A stretch of DNA of 64,000 nucleotides. Origin: Paenibacillus sp. UNC451MF (lineage in GTDB: Bacteria > Bacillota > Bacilli > Paenibacillales > NBRC-103111). Every line of letters starts with the position of its first letter. Position 1 is the stretch's first letter. The notes beneath the pieces are model-generated. The model did no database searches, was not told where the DNA came from, and worked only from the letters and a program-made list of their open reading frames with translations. Positions 49,903 to 58,024 of this stretch are shown in pieces. The stretch is taken from contig NZ_JMLS01000002.1 in assembly GCF_000686845.1 (NCBI RefSeq), positions 1 through 64,000 of the forward strand, given 5' to 3'. The position numbers and the translations under genes are program-made.

Positions 49903-50057
49903 ATTCATTCACCTCTTCCCTGATCCCCCATCGTCAAACCAAGTCATCGAAGAAGTCCTTAGCAGCAAGGCTTCAATGGAGGTTGGAGCATGCCTCTGGG
50001 AGAACCTGCTATATCTAAAGCTATGTGCTCCGCATCATTCCTAATTACAAAAAAACA
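49903..50057 (-). promoter_or_regulatory. Long structured leader of queDEC with possible pseudoknot
   Basis: On the minus strand GGAGCA (50031-50026) can pair with TGCTCC (49990-49985). AGGTT (50007-50003), in between, can pair with AACCT (49984-49980) directly after it, which makes an H-type pseudoknot. A second hairpin, GAAG-CCTT against AAGG-T-CTTC, lies at 49952-49974. Such leaders on que operons usually hold a preQ1 riboswitch, but the class I preQ1 consensus is not seen. Could be another preQ1 class or new. Confidence 0.5.
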
Positions 50058-50063
50058 CCCCCA

Positions 50064-50093
50064 ATTATACCACGTGCGGCTCACTTCTCACAA
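50064..50093 (-). promoter_or_regulatory. queDEC promoter
   Basis: TATAAT at 50064-50069 and TTGTGA at 50088-50093, 18 bases apart on the minus strand. Predicts a transcript start near 50057 and a 155-base leader. Confidence 0.7.
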
Positions 50094-50203
50094 TAAGGAG
50101 AAACTTGTATAATAGGTCTGATACGATTACTAAAAGAACGAATTCCCTGCTTGAGTTAAGGCTACATCAAGCCAAGGACAGTATAAGGAGCAATGACTGC
50201 AAG

Positions 50204-51565
50204 ATGATATCACTTCCCGAATCTTTCAAACAGCAAATGCGAGAGCAGTTAGGCGATGAAGCCGAACTATTTCTTGCCAGCTACGATATGCCGCGAACCC
50301 AAGGCTTACGTATAAATCCTTTGAAAGCAACTGCTGGAATCACCGAGCTTCTAACGAAGCAGTTCGGTTTAACACCAGTTCCGTGGTGTAAAGACGGATA
50401 TTATTATGAGGATACAGCCAAGCCTGGCAAACATCCTTATCATGCCGCTGGATTGTACTATATACAGGAGCCTTCCGCCATGTCCGCCGTCGCGCTGCTT
50501 GATCCGCAGCCAGGCGATATCGTGTTGGATTTGGCTGCTGCACCTGGGGGCAAATCGACGCAAATTGCCGCGAAGCTTCAAGGACAAGGCTTGTTGATTA
50601 CCAACGAGATTCATCCTGCTAGGGCCAAAATATTAGCTGAAAATATAGAGCGTATGGGCATTGCGAATGCCGTAGTGACCCAAATGGCTCCTGATCCGTT
50701 GGCAGCCAGGTTTCCGGTTTTTTTTGACAAGATGATGGTAGACGCTCCTTGCTCCGGTGAAGGCATGTTCCGCAAAGATCCGGAAGCCGTCAAGGAGTGG
50801 TCCCCTGATCATGTAACCATGTGTGCCGCGAGGCAGTGGGATATTTTGCAGGCTGCCGTCACGATGCTGAAGCCTGGAGGATCGCTAGCCTATTCGACAT
50901 GCACCTTCAACAGGGCAGAAAACGAACGTACCGTCGAAGCGATCCTTGAGCGCTACCCGGAGTTCGAGCTGCTCCGCGTGGAGCGCATCTGGCCGCATCG
51001 CCATGCGGGCGAAGGGCATTTCGTCGCCTTGCTGCGCAAAGGCGGCGGTGAAGCTGCGGCGAACCCTATCGCCGCGCGCGGCAAAGCCGCTGGCAAAAGA
51101 GCCTCTTCCCCTAGACCTGAGGAGGAGGCGATGAAGCTCTTTCGCGCATTCGCCGCGGAGGCTTTACCCGGCTTCGAGCTCCCTCCGGGAGAAGCCGTTC
51201 TGTTCGGCGAGCAGCTGTACTGGCTGCCAGCTGCAGAGGGCTGTCCGTTCGAGCGGAGCTCTCTGAACGGACTGAAGGTGCTTCGGCCAGGCTTGCATCT
51301 GGCCGAAGTGAAGAAAGCGCGCATCGAGCCATCGCATGCGCTGGCACTTGCTCTGCCGAGGGGCTCTGCGCGACGAACGCTGGACTTCCCGGTGGATGCT
51401 CCCGAAATTGATCGGTACCTCCGCGGAGAGACGCTTGAAAGCTCCATGGAAGACAGCGGCTGGGTTCTCATTGCAGCCGACGGTTTGGCTCTTGGCTGGG
51501 GCAAGCTTAGCGGCGGACAAGTAAAAAATCATTATCCGAAAGGCTTGCGCCGAGTCGGCTCATAA
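50204..51565 (+). CDS. RsmF-like rRNA cytosine-5 methyltransferase (first paralogue)
   Basis: 453 residues. SAM-binding DLAAAPGGKSTQIAAKL, motif IV VDAPCSGEGMFRKDPEA and the nucleophile Cys in YSTCTFNRAENER are those of the NOL1/NOP2/Sun family; a C-terminal PUA-like domain follows (GYALGWGK-like LALGWGKLSGGQVKNHYPKG). It methylates a cytosine of 16S rRNA. ATG at 50204; AAGGAG is 13 bases before. The linker around 50940-51200 is richer in G+C than the rest. Second paralogue at 54078-55589. Confidence 0.9.
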   Translation: MISLPESFKQQMREQLGDEAELFLASYDMPRTQGLRINPLKATAGITELLTKQFGLTPVPWCKDGYYYEDTAKPGKHPYHAAGLYYIQEPSAMSAVALLDPQPGDIVLDLAAAPGGKSTQIAAKLQGQGLLITNEIHPARAKILAENIERMGIANAVVTQMAPDPLAARFPVFFDKMMVDAPCSGEGMFRKDPEAVKEWSPDHVTMCAARQWDILQAAVTMLKPGGSLAYSTCTFNRAENERTVEAILERYPEFELLRVERIWPHRHAGEGHFVALLRKGGGEAAANPIAARGKAAGKRASSPRPEEEAMKLFRAFAAEALPGFELPPGEAVLFGEQLYWLPAAEGCPFERSSLNGLKVLRPGLHLAEVKKARIEPSHALALALPRGSARRTLDFPVDAPEIDRYLRGETLESSMEDSGWVLIAADGLALGWGKLSGGQVKNHYPKGLRRVGS

Positions 51566-51649
51566 AAAAACACTCCCCTGCTTCTATTAAGGAACCGCTC
51601 AATCGCCTAGGCGATTGACTATTCCGAGGAAGCTGGCGGGAGTGTTTTT
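51564..51649. terminator. Long bidirectional hairpin
   Basis: AAAACACTCCC and GGGAGTGTTTT close a long arm pair with the inner palindrome CAATCGCCTAGGCGATTG. It ends the RsmF-like gene and the convergent gene at 51655. Confidence 0.85.
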
Positions 51650-51654
51650 AATAT

Positions 51655-52761
51655 TTAGTGAAGCTGTTCACTTTCGAATAATAATTCTTCGAATGGCTTG
51701 TTCTTAAACAGCATCGTCACATTAAACGTTTCGAATTCTTTTTCCTTATCCAGCTCTTCCATTAGCAGCATGGAGATCTCCTCTCTGTCGTCAGAATCCC
51801 CTGGTTCTCTAAAATCAATAAAACCGGTAATTTGACGCTGGCTGATGTCTATGGTGGCAGTGCCAATAGGCAGCCCCCCGTGAGATTGCTGATAGATTTC
51901 ATAAGTCAGCATATCTCCATCGTCTCTGGCAAGGATCACCGAGTAATCATCACTATTCCATGTATCCGCTAATTCATCATCGTCCATGGCTAACCTTACA
52001 TCCGTGTCATCCAATAAATCCTCATGGGTCAATTCGATCGTTTCAATAATATCATGGTGCCACTCCATATGAAGCACGAAGGTATCTACGGCATCTTCGT
52101 CATAATCACTTACAAGTAGGTCGGTAATGACCTCAATTTCATCTTCCTCCGGCTCGAGCATCCAGCTTACCGTTCCGTTAACCTCTCTGCCGTTAATATG
52201 AACATCAGCTTCTGCGACCAGCTGCTGCTCACCATCATATATATGATATTCAACTCTATTGCGGTATTCAGCAACAATGACCAGTTCATAATATTCATCA
52301 ACCCCGTCATCAATGTCGACTTCCTCTTGTAAGGAGCCGTCCCATGAAGGAGAATACATCCCATACTCGTTCTGTTCATTAAGACTTTCGTCTTCTAACC
52401 GATCATAATCTGACCAATCATGCTCGTAGTCATAGTCCTCCTCAATATTCTGAGTACTCAGATAGGAATCCAGGCGATCGGTTGCTATAACATGATCATA
52501 CTCGCTGTAAGTGACCAGCACATCACAGCTTTGAACCGCCATAGCATCGATAAAAGCTTGAACGTGCTGCTGCAAATAGGTCATGACGTGCTGTTTCGCA
52601 TGAGGAGGAAGCATGGCTTGCTCCAATTGAATTGCTCCGCTAATGCGGTCGTTCTCGCGGTATACCAGGGTCATACTGCCGACAAATTGATGGTCCCACA
52701 AAATATCGTTTACTTCTCCGCCAGCCGTTTTTAAATCCGGTCTAAGCATTACATGCGTCAT
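51655..52761 (-). CDS. Acidic protein with threefold internal repeat
   Basis: 368 residues, very rich in Asp/Glu. Three similar blocks follow each other: residues about 22-85, 155-235 and 272-360. Each has a strand pair and V/I-x-G-x-I/V-x-F-type turn, then an acidic helix and a F/V-x-V/L-x-M/F strand (SGAIQLEQAM; NGTVSWMLEPEEDE; TGFIDFREPGDSDD). No signal peptide or catalytic motif. ATG at 52761 has GGAGGC seven bases upstream. Family unknown to me. Confidence 0.65.
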   Translation of the reverse strand: MTHVMLRPDLKTAGGEVNDILWDHQFVGSMTLVYRENDRISGAIQLEQAMLPPHAKQHVMTYLQQHVQAFIDAMAVQSCDVLVTYSEYDHVIATDRLDSYLSTQNIEEDYDYEHDWSDYDRLEDESLNEQNEYGMYSPSWDGSLQEEVDIDDGVDEYYELVIVAEYRNRVEYHIYDGEQQLVAEADVHINGREVNGTVSWMLEPEEDEIEVITDLLVSDYDEDAVDTFVLHMEWHHDIIETIELTHEDLLDDTDVRLAMDDDELADTWNSDDYSVILARDDGDMLTYEIYQQSHGGLPIGTATIDISQRQITGFIDFREPGDSDDREEISMLLMEELDKEKEFETFNVTMLFKNKPFEELLFESEQLH

Positions 52762-53012
52762 GGTATTCGCCTCCAATGGGACTTTTATCGTCGTAGTGCC
52801 TTAAATAAACCACCACTTCTAGCGTGTCCTATTGAAGCCCAAAATATATCCTTAGTGACAGGAGTCCAAACAAACCGTGATGTATATCATACAATAAAGT
52901 ATTCCGATGGCAAGTGAAGAAGTGTGACCAACAGGAGCTCGCGATATATGGATAGCCCAAATCTATCACTTGTTCATGCGGATGACATATCAAAGAATGA
53001 GGAGGAATCAGC

Positions 53013-53105
53013 ATGTCCGGAGTTGGAGGAGTATTTACAAGTGTCGGTGTCATTCTGGTATTGTTTATTCTATTAGTCATTGTAACCCGCACTGGCTGGT
53101 TATAA
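53013..53105 (+). CDS. YjcZ-family sporulation peptide, 30 residues
   Basis: MSGVGGVFTSVGVILVLFIL and on to VTRTGWL: a Gly-rich head and one membrane helix ending LLVIV, as in YjcZ/SspJ-like small sporulation membrane proteins. ATG at 53013 has GAGGAGG upstream. CATACAAT at 52889-52896 resembles a sporulation sigma -10 box but is 120 bases away. Too short for most gene finders. Confidence 0.8.
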   Translation: MSGVGGVFTSVGVILVLFILLVIVTRTGWL

Positions 53106-53166
53106 TTTAATAGGAGCTGCAGCAACCATTGAATTCAAGTCAGCATGATTTGCAGATAACATGGGC

Positions 53167-53197
53167 GAGGCTAGATTCCTTCTAAGGAATGAGCCTC
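53167..53197. terminator. Hairpin downstream of the YjcZ gene
   Basis: GAGGCT-AG-ATTCCTT against AAGGAAT-G-AGCCTC. Strong stem, no T-run. Confidence 0.5.
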
Positions 53198-53246
53198 TAT
53201 TCCGAACAGATACGGTATGATGCAACTGTAGCTTATGTTACAGACA

Positions 53247-53284
53247 AAAAGACCGAACCCTGCTCATGCTGGTTTCGGTCTTTT
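53247..53284. terminator. Terminator near the pseudouridine synthase gene
   Basis: AAAAGACCGAACC pairs with GGTTTCGGTCTTTT with one mismatch. Flanked by A on the left and T on the right, so it can serve either strand. Confidence 0.8.
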
Positions 53285-53332
53285 GCCGTTTAATAAACAC
53301 AATTGGAACGGAACTTTCTCTCAGAAGCGTCG

Positions 53333-54076
53333 TTATCCATTTGCCTCTCTTAGTTGAAGCAATTCATTCTCTGTAAGCTCGCGGTATTCCCCGGGCAATA
53401 AATGCTCATCCAGTAATAATGGCCCCATTGATATTCTTTTCAGAAATACAACTCGCTTTCCTACTGCTTGAAACATTCTTTTCACTTGATGGAACTTGCC
53501 TTCCATGATCGTTAATTCGATCTTCGATACGATCCCTAGATCTGGATCACCTGGCTTTAAAATAACTAGTTGTGCTGGCATAGTAACATAACCGTCATCC
53601 AATTGAACTCCTTGGGCGAACAGCTTGCCGTCTTCTTCTGTAACGGCTCCTTCAACTTCTGCAAAATAAGTCTTTGGAATGTGTTTTCGTGGCGACAGCA
53701 AATTATGAGCCAGTTTACCGTCATTAGTCAACAAAAGCAAGCCTTCTGTATCCTTGTCCAATCTGCCAACCGGAAACGGTTGAAAATGCGCGGACTCTTC
53801 GTCCAGCAAGTCGATAACCGTACGGTCTCTCGTATCCTCTGTAGCGGAAATGACCCCCTGAGGCTTGTTCAGCATTACATATATAAATTCGCGGTATCGG
53901 ACTATATCTCCATCCACCGTAATCACATCGATCTGAGGATTAACTTGAATGCCGCTGTCTTTGGCAGGTCGATCGTTGACACGTATGGCCCCTCTTTTCA
54001 CCATGATTTTAATTTCACTGCGTGAGCCGTATCCTGTATGTGCCAGCAGCTTGTCTAACCGCATCGTTTGCTTCAT
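53333..54076 (-). CDS. RsuA-type rRNA pseudouridine synthase
   Basis: 247 residues. S4 RNA-binding domain at the N-terminus (MRLDKLLAHTGYGSRSEIK), catalytic Asp in FPVGRLDKDTEGLLLLTNDG, and GKFHQVKRMFQAVGKRVVFL near the C-terminus. It isomerises a uridine of 16S rRNA. ATG 54076 has GGAGGTG eight bases upstream, inside the end of the methyltransferase gene, so the two rRNA-modifying enzymes are made together. RsuA is likely; RluB-like specificity cannot be excluded. Confidence 0.9.
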   Translation of the reverse strand: MKQTMRLDKLLAHTGYGSRSEIKIMVKRGAIRVNDRPAKDSGIQVNPQIDVITVDGDIVRYREFIYVMLNKPQGVISATEDTRDRTVIDLLDEESAHFQPFPVGRLDKDTEGLLLLTNDGKLAHNLLSPRKHIPKTYFAEVEGAVTEEDGKLFAQGVQLDDGYVTMPAQLVILKPGDPDLGIVSKIELTIMEGKFHQVKRMFQAVGKRVVFLKRISMGPLLLDEHLLPGEYRELTENELLQLREANG

Positions 54077-54077
54077 G

Positions 54078-55589
54078 CTATGTCCACCTCCAACCCGCAG
54101 GGTATTCATTTTTGAGCATACCGTCAAGCCATTTCCCCCAACCAAGTGCGTATCCATCGACGGTTATAAGACAGTACCCCTTCTTCTTCTCCAAATCTTC
54201 GGATAAATGAACTTGTTCATCCGCAATTTCCAATGTTTCTCCCTTTAAGTAACGGACAGTTGTTGCGTCTTTAATGGATAGTTCTATCCAGCGTCTCACA
54301 TCGCTCTGCTTCAAGCCCATTGCCAATGCGTGAGAAGGCTCGAATCTCTGCTTTCGGACAGAGCCCATGTACCAACCCGGACGAATGACCCGAATGCCGC
54401 TTAGATCAGGCAGCCCCTCGGGTGAGACATATATATGCTCCCCATGCAAAACAACATGGGAGACAGGCACTTCAGGTGCAAGCTCCTGCATGAACGTATA
54501 GAACGGTTGAAGATCTACAGCCGGCTGCTTCTTGAACAAATATTTGTCCGTTCCGTAACGGTCGCGTCCTTTAGATTTCAACCTTTCTTTATCCGCCTTC
54601 AAGTACTTCGTTTCCGCTGCAATCCTCGCAGGCGACGCTAGCTCCTCTTGATACTCCAGCACGGCCACAAAATGACCTTCACCATTAAGATGGTGAGGCC
54701 ATAGCCTTGCAGTTCCTGATACTTCACGGGCTGCCGCAGCCGCTTGCAATGAGCCCAGCTCCGTTATATCCAGCCAATCCGGATTTCCTGGACGGAATCC
54801 ATGCTCCATCGGAATCGGTACAATCTTAAATTGAGGATGAGACGCAATAAATTGGGCTATCATCGCCTCATTTTCTTCTGGCGAAAATGTACAGGTAGAA
54901 TAAACGATCCTACCCCCAGGACGGAGCATAATAGCCGCCTGCTTCAGTAAATCCCGCTGCATCCCAGCATAGCGAGTTACCCAGTCAGGATGCCATGCCT
55001 TGGCCATTTCCTCTTCCTTACGGAACATGCCTTCACCTGAGCAGGGGGCATCGATCAAAATTTTATCAAAAAACGCCCGAAACGGGTGCTGCAGCTTATC
55101 CGGCCGCTCATTCAACACCACCGCATTTCGAACGCCGTTCAGTTCAATGTTTTTGACTAGCGCCTTCACTCTATCGGGATGGATGTCGTTCGTAACCAAA
55201 AGACCTTGACCTGCCAGATTGGCTGCGATTTGGGTCGATTTACCGCCCGGTGCCGCACATAAATCGAGTACGCGATCACCGGGTTGAACATCAAGCAATT
55301 CTCCGGGCGCCATTGCGCTAGGCTCCTGGATATAGTACAAGCCAGCATGGTAATATGGATGCTTACCTGGCCGATCCTCTTCGTTATAATAATAGCCTGT
55401 CGGAGACCAAGGAATAGGCTCCAACTTTAGCGGCATCATGGACTGAAATTCGGTCACACTGCATTTTAATGTATTGACTCGGAGGCCATACCTTCTGTTT
55501 TCCTTGTAGGAAGCTATAAATGCGGGAAATTCTGTTCCCAGCAATGATTTCATTTTAGTAGTAAATGCTTCAGGCAACTGACTGCCCAT
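54078..55589 (-). CDS. RsmF-like rRNA cytosine-5 methyltransferase (second paralogue)
   Basis: 503 residues. DLCAAPGGKSTQIAANLAG, ILIDAPCSGEGMFRKEEEM and VYSTCTFSPEENEA, with the same C-terminal PUA-like ending (GYALGWGKWLDGMLKNEYPA). It is clearly paralogous to the gene at 50204, and both share PGKHPY-YHAGLYYIQEPSAM. Only a weak ribosome site precedes ATG 55589. It is coupled with the pseudouridine synthase downstream. The two copies may act on different cytosines. Confidence 0.92.
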   Translation of the reverse strand: MGSQLPEAFTTKMKSLLGTEFPAFIASYKENRRYGLRVNTLKCSVTEFQSMMPLKLEPIPWSPTGYYYNEEDRPGKHPYYHAGLYYIQEPSAMAPGELLDVQPGDRVLDLCAAPGGKSTQIAANLAGQGLLVTNDIHPDRVKALVKNIELNGVRNAVVLNERPDKLQHPFRAFFDKILIDAPCSGEGMFRKEEEMAKAWHPDWVTRYAGMQRDLLKQAAIMLRPGGRIVYSTCTFSPEENEAMIAQFIASHPQFKIVPIPMEHGFRPGNPDWLDITELGSLQAAAAAREVSGTARLWPHHLNGEGHFVAVLEYQEELASPARIAAETKYLKADKERLKSKGRDRYGTDKYLFKKQPAVDLQPFYTFMQELAPEVPVSHVVLHGEHIYVSPEGLPDLSGIRVIRPGWYMGSVRKQRFEPSHALAMGLKQSDVRRWIELSIKDATTVRYLKGETLEIADEQVHLSEDLEKKKGYCLITVDGYALGWGKWLDGMLKNEYPAGWRWT

Positions 55590-55619
55590 ACCTGTTGTCC
55601 AACTTTCCGCAACTATGCA

Positions 55620-57251
55620 CTAATTAATTTGAAAAAAGAATATTTTATCTCCCTCCGGCTGTGTCTGATACCGAGCCATCCAATGTCCCTTCATCCAACC
55701 GAAGTCTTGATTGTCCCAATTATATTTCTTATAGCTAAAGGCTGCAACTATGAGGTCCGGACGAGTAAAGGAGCTTGTAAAGACTCTCTTGTTCATTACA
55801 TCCACGAACATAACGACATCCTCATCCTGATGCAGGGCTACTTGTCTCGTTTTCCAATGGCTCATATAATAGCTGTTTTCGGTAACATTGACAAATACTT
55901 GCGCCTCTGCCGCGGGAGAATAAGGCTCCATGCATATTTTACCGAATACGATGTCACTTTTATCCCAGCTATCCGGCACATCTACCTTCTTCAACACCGT
56001 CATAGCACCGGTAGACATATCGCCAATCAGCCAGTCCACCGTTTTTTTATAAGCTGCGCCCTTGCTGTTCGTAGCAACTGTATATTTATGAAGCAGCACC
56101 GCTTTCTTGCTTTCGCTATACCCTCCGAATTCAAGCCTTTCCTTCGAATCCTTTGGCAATACAAAGCGCTTCAACAAGTTCCCTTTGAAATCTACAAGCT
56201 GCACCCCGTAAGACAACAAAAGGGACTGACTATCACCCTGCAAAATATTGTCGGTAGCGCGATCATACGTAAAATTATAATACATCACCTTGCCTTTTGC
56301 ATCCGTGCCAGGATCGACAAAACCCTGCTCTGAAACAAAAGGTTGTCGCATCGATCCCTCGTTCATATCTATCCAGGCCAAATCGCTTTGATACCGGTTT
56401 GCTCCGTAGATGGCAATGCCGCTGCTCCCGAGCAGCTCAAAATGCTCTCCAGAACGAATTTCATTGGAACCATTAATCATCCATTTCTTTGCACCGGTTT
56501 GCAGATCGTAGTTCGTAATGCCACTGACACTATCTCGAATAAATAGATGCTTCTTATCAGGAGTCAGCATGGCACTATAAATAACGGGAGTCGCGTTAGT
56601 ATTGGATGGTATAGGCTCATATCGAAAAAGCTCCATAACCGGCGTGATGGTCTTCTGAGCTATGTTCATTTTATTGACTTGATAGACCCATTCCTGATCG
56701 GCATTGATAACCGTTGTGTATAGAAATTCATGGTCTGAGACAAAGCCGCACAGCTGCGTCGATTGTGAGAATGGCTCCACCGCCTGACCGAACGTATAAG
56801 CAATCGGTTCTTGAACCGGTTGTCCAGATTGAGGATCCATAGCTACCATATCTATCTGCGTCCATGCTTGTCCCTCTAGCCTTTGCTCCCTCTGTACAAA
56901 ATACACCATTCGCTCCCCGTCTGGAGCTGCATACTGCTTAATCACATGCGCTTTTTTTACCGTAAGCCCTATTCCCCGCGTCACCTTCGACTTAGCTATT
57001 TGAAGCTTTCCGAAATCGAATTGCGGAAGTTCCGTATTCGTGCTTTTATAATCTTCCAGCACTTTGTATGGGGCAGCAGACTGAAATACCTTCACCTTGT
57101 CCTTGGTAGCCTCTGCCGCGCTAAGCTGCACAGCGTGTTTGCTCTTCGGCATACATACGGTGTATACCGTATAAAACAGACCACTTAGCAGAACTAACCC
57201 CATTGCAAGCCATAGGTAAGGGTGGATGGAAGGAAGCCGAACTTTGCGCAA
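55620..57251 (-). CDS. Membrane-anchored protein, beta-propeller-like, unknown function
   Basis: 543 residues with one N-terminal helix (YLWLAMGLVLLSGLFYTVYT) and a large extracellular part made of short strands with PDGERMVYF and TPDKKHLFI turns that recall propeller blades. No catalytic motif. Start TTG with GGGGAATG upstream. Similar in layout, though not clearly in sequence, to the protein at 19395. It is followed by the RsmF gene on the same strand. Confidence 0.7.
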   Translation of the reverse strand: MRKVRLPSIHPYLWLAMGLVLLSGLFYTVYTVCMPKSKHAVQLSAAEATKDKVKVFQSAAPYKVLEDYKSTNTELPQFDFGKLQIAKSKVTRGIGLTVKKAHVIKQYAAPDGERMVYFVQREQRLEGQAWTQIDMVAMDPQSGQPVQEPIAYTFGQAVEPFSQSTQLCGFVSDHEFLYTTVINADQEWVYQVNKMNIAQKTITPVMELFRYEPIPSNTNATPVIYSAMLTPDKKHLFIRDSVSGITNYDLQTGAKKWMINGSNEIRSGEHFELLGSSGIAIYGANRYQSDLAWIDMNEGSMRQPFVSEQGFVDPGTDAKGKVMYYNFTYDRATDNILQGDSQSLLLSYGVQLVDFKGNLLKRFVLPKDSKERLEFGGYSESKKAVLLHKYTVATNSKGAAYKKTVDWLIGDMSTGAMTVLKKVDVPDSWDKSDIVFGKICMEPYSPAAEAQVFVNVTENSYYMSHWKTRQVALHQDEDVVMFVDVMNKRVFTSSFTRPDLIVAAFSYKKYNWDNQDFGWMKGHWMARYQTQPEGDKIFFFQIN

Positions 57252-57434
57252 AAAACATTCCCCGCAGTCTCTTCATTATGTAGGCATAAAGTATCAATCA
57301 TTCGCCTATTGAACTATTCCACATTTTTGTCGAAATTCCTTCAAACTTGATCTGTGAATATCACAGGAAAACCATGCATTCACGGCGAAATAGGATGTTA
57401 ATGTGAACCTATTTTTACTGGAAAGAGGGAATGT

Positions 57435-57944
57435 ATGAAGAAGCTTGCTATTTATTTATCGATACTCATTGTCTTGTTCGCCGCAATTTACGTGGTGAAT
57501 CAGCAGTCTGACAAAGCCAAGAACGGCAAGTACGCCGATAATCCATATGGCGTTTCACCGGACAAGCTGAATCCCGAAACTGTCAAGCTGCTTGATGATC
57601 CGAATTATCAGAATCTGATTATGCCTGCGGAGCTGGATAAGAAAATAAGCAATAAAGAGGACTTTTTCCTTTATTACTTCGCCTCCACTTGTCCTCATTG
57701 CAAGCGAACCACACCTGTTCTTTCACCTATGACCAAGGATTTGAACATTGACGTGAAGCAGTTCAATCTGGAGGAATTTAAGGATGGTTGGAGTAAATAT
57801 CGCATTCAGTACACGCCGACACTTATTTATTACAAGGGCGGCAAAGAAGTGGAACGTCTTGAAGGCGGAATAGCGGCGGCTGGAGAACAAGGATACACTG
57901 CCGATTCTTATAAACAATTTTTATTAAAATATAAGGCGAATTAA
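57435..57944 (+). CDS. Membrane-anchored thioredoxin-like protein
   Basis: 169 residues. N-terminal helix (LAIYLSILIVLFAAIYVV) then a thioredoxin fold with the redox motif CPHC in FASTCPHCKRTTPVL and the cis-Pro in YTPTLIYYKGGK. It faces the outside and probably reduces or forms disulfides in exported proteins. ATG has AAGAGGGA upstream. Alone in its unit. Confidence 0.9.
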   Translation: MKKLAIYLSILIVLFAAIYVVNQQSDKAKNGKYADNPYGVSPDKLNPETVKLLDDPNYQNLIMPAELDKKISNKEDFFLYYFASTCPHCKRTTPVLSPMTKDLNIDVKQFNLEEFKDGWSKYRIQYTPTLIYYKGGKEVERLEGGIAAAGEQGYTADSYKQFLLKYKAN

Positions 57945-57964
57945 TTGTACATTGATCAAGAACA

Positions 57965-58022
57965 CAAAAGGATTGCCCTCCATACCCGTTATTGCGGGAA
58001 CTATGGAAGAGCAATCCTTTTT
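57965..58022. terminator. Bidirectional terminator
   Basis: AAAAGGATTGC and GCAATCCTTTT with inner pairs CCATA/TATGG and CCCG/CGGG. Between the thioredoxin-like gene and the convergent solute-binding gene. Confidence 0.88.
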
Positions 58023-58024
58023 AA

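Noticed and set aside
49903-50060. Canonical preQ1-I riboswitch in the que leader
   Set aside because: The consensus with its C-rich loop and AAAAAACTA tail is absent; only an unrelated pseudoknot can be drawn.
50950-51530. Several long frames on both strands in the RsmF-like gene
   Set aside because: They come from G+C-rich codons in the true gene; none has a ribosome site or family motif.
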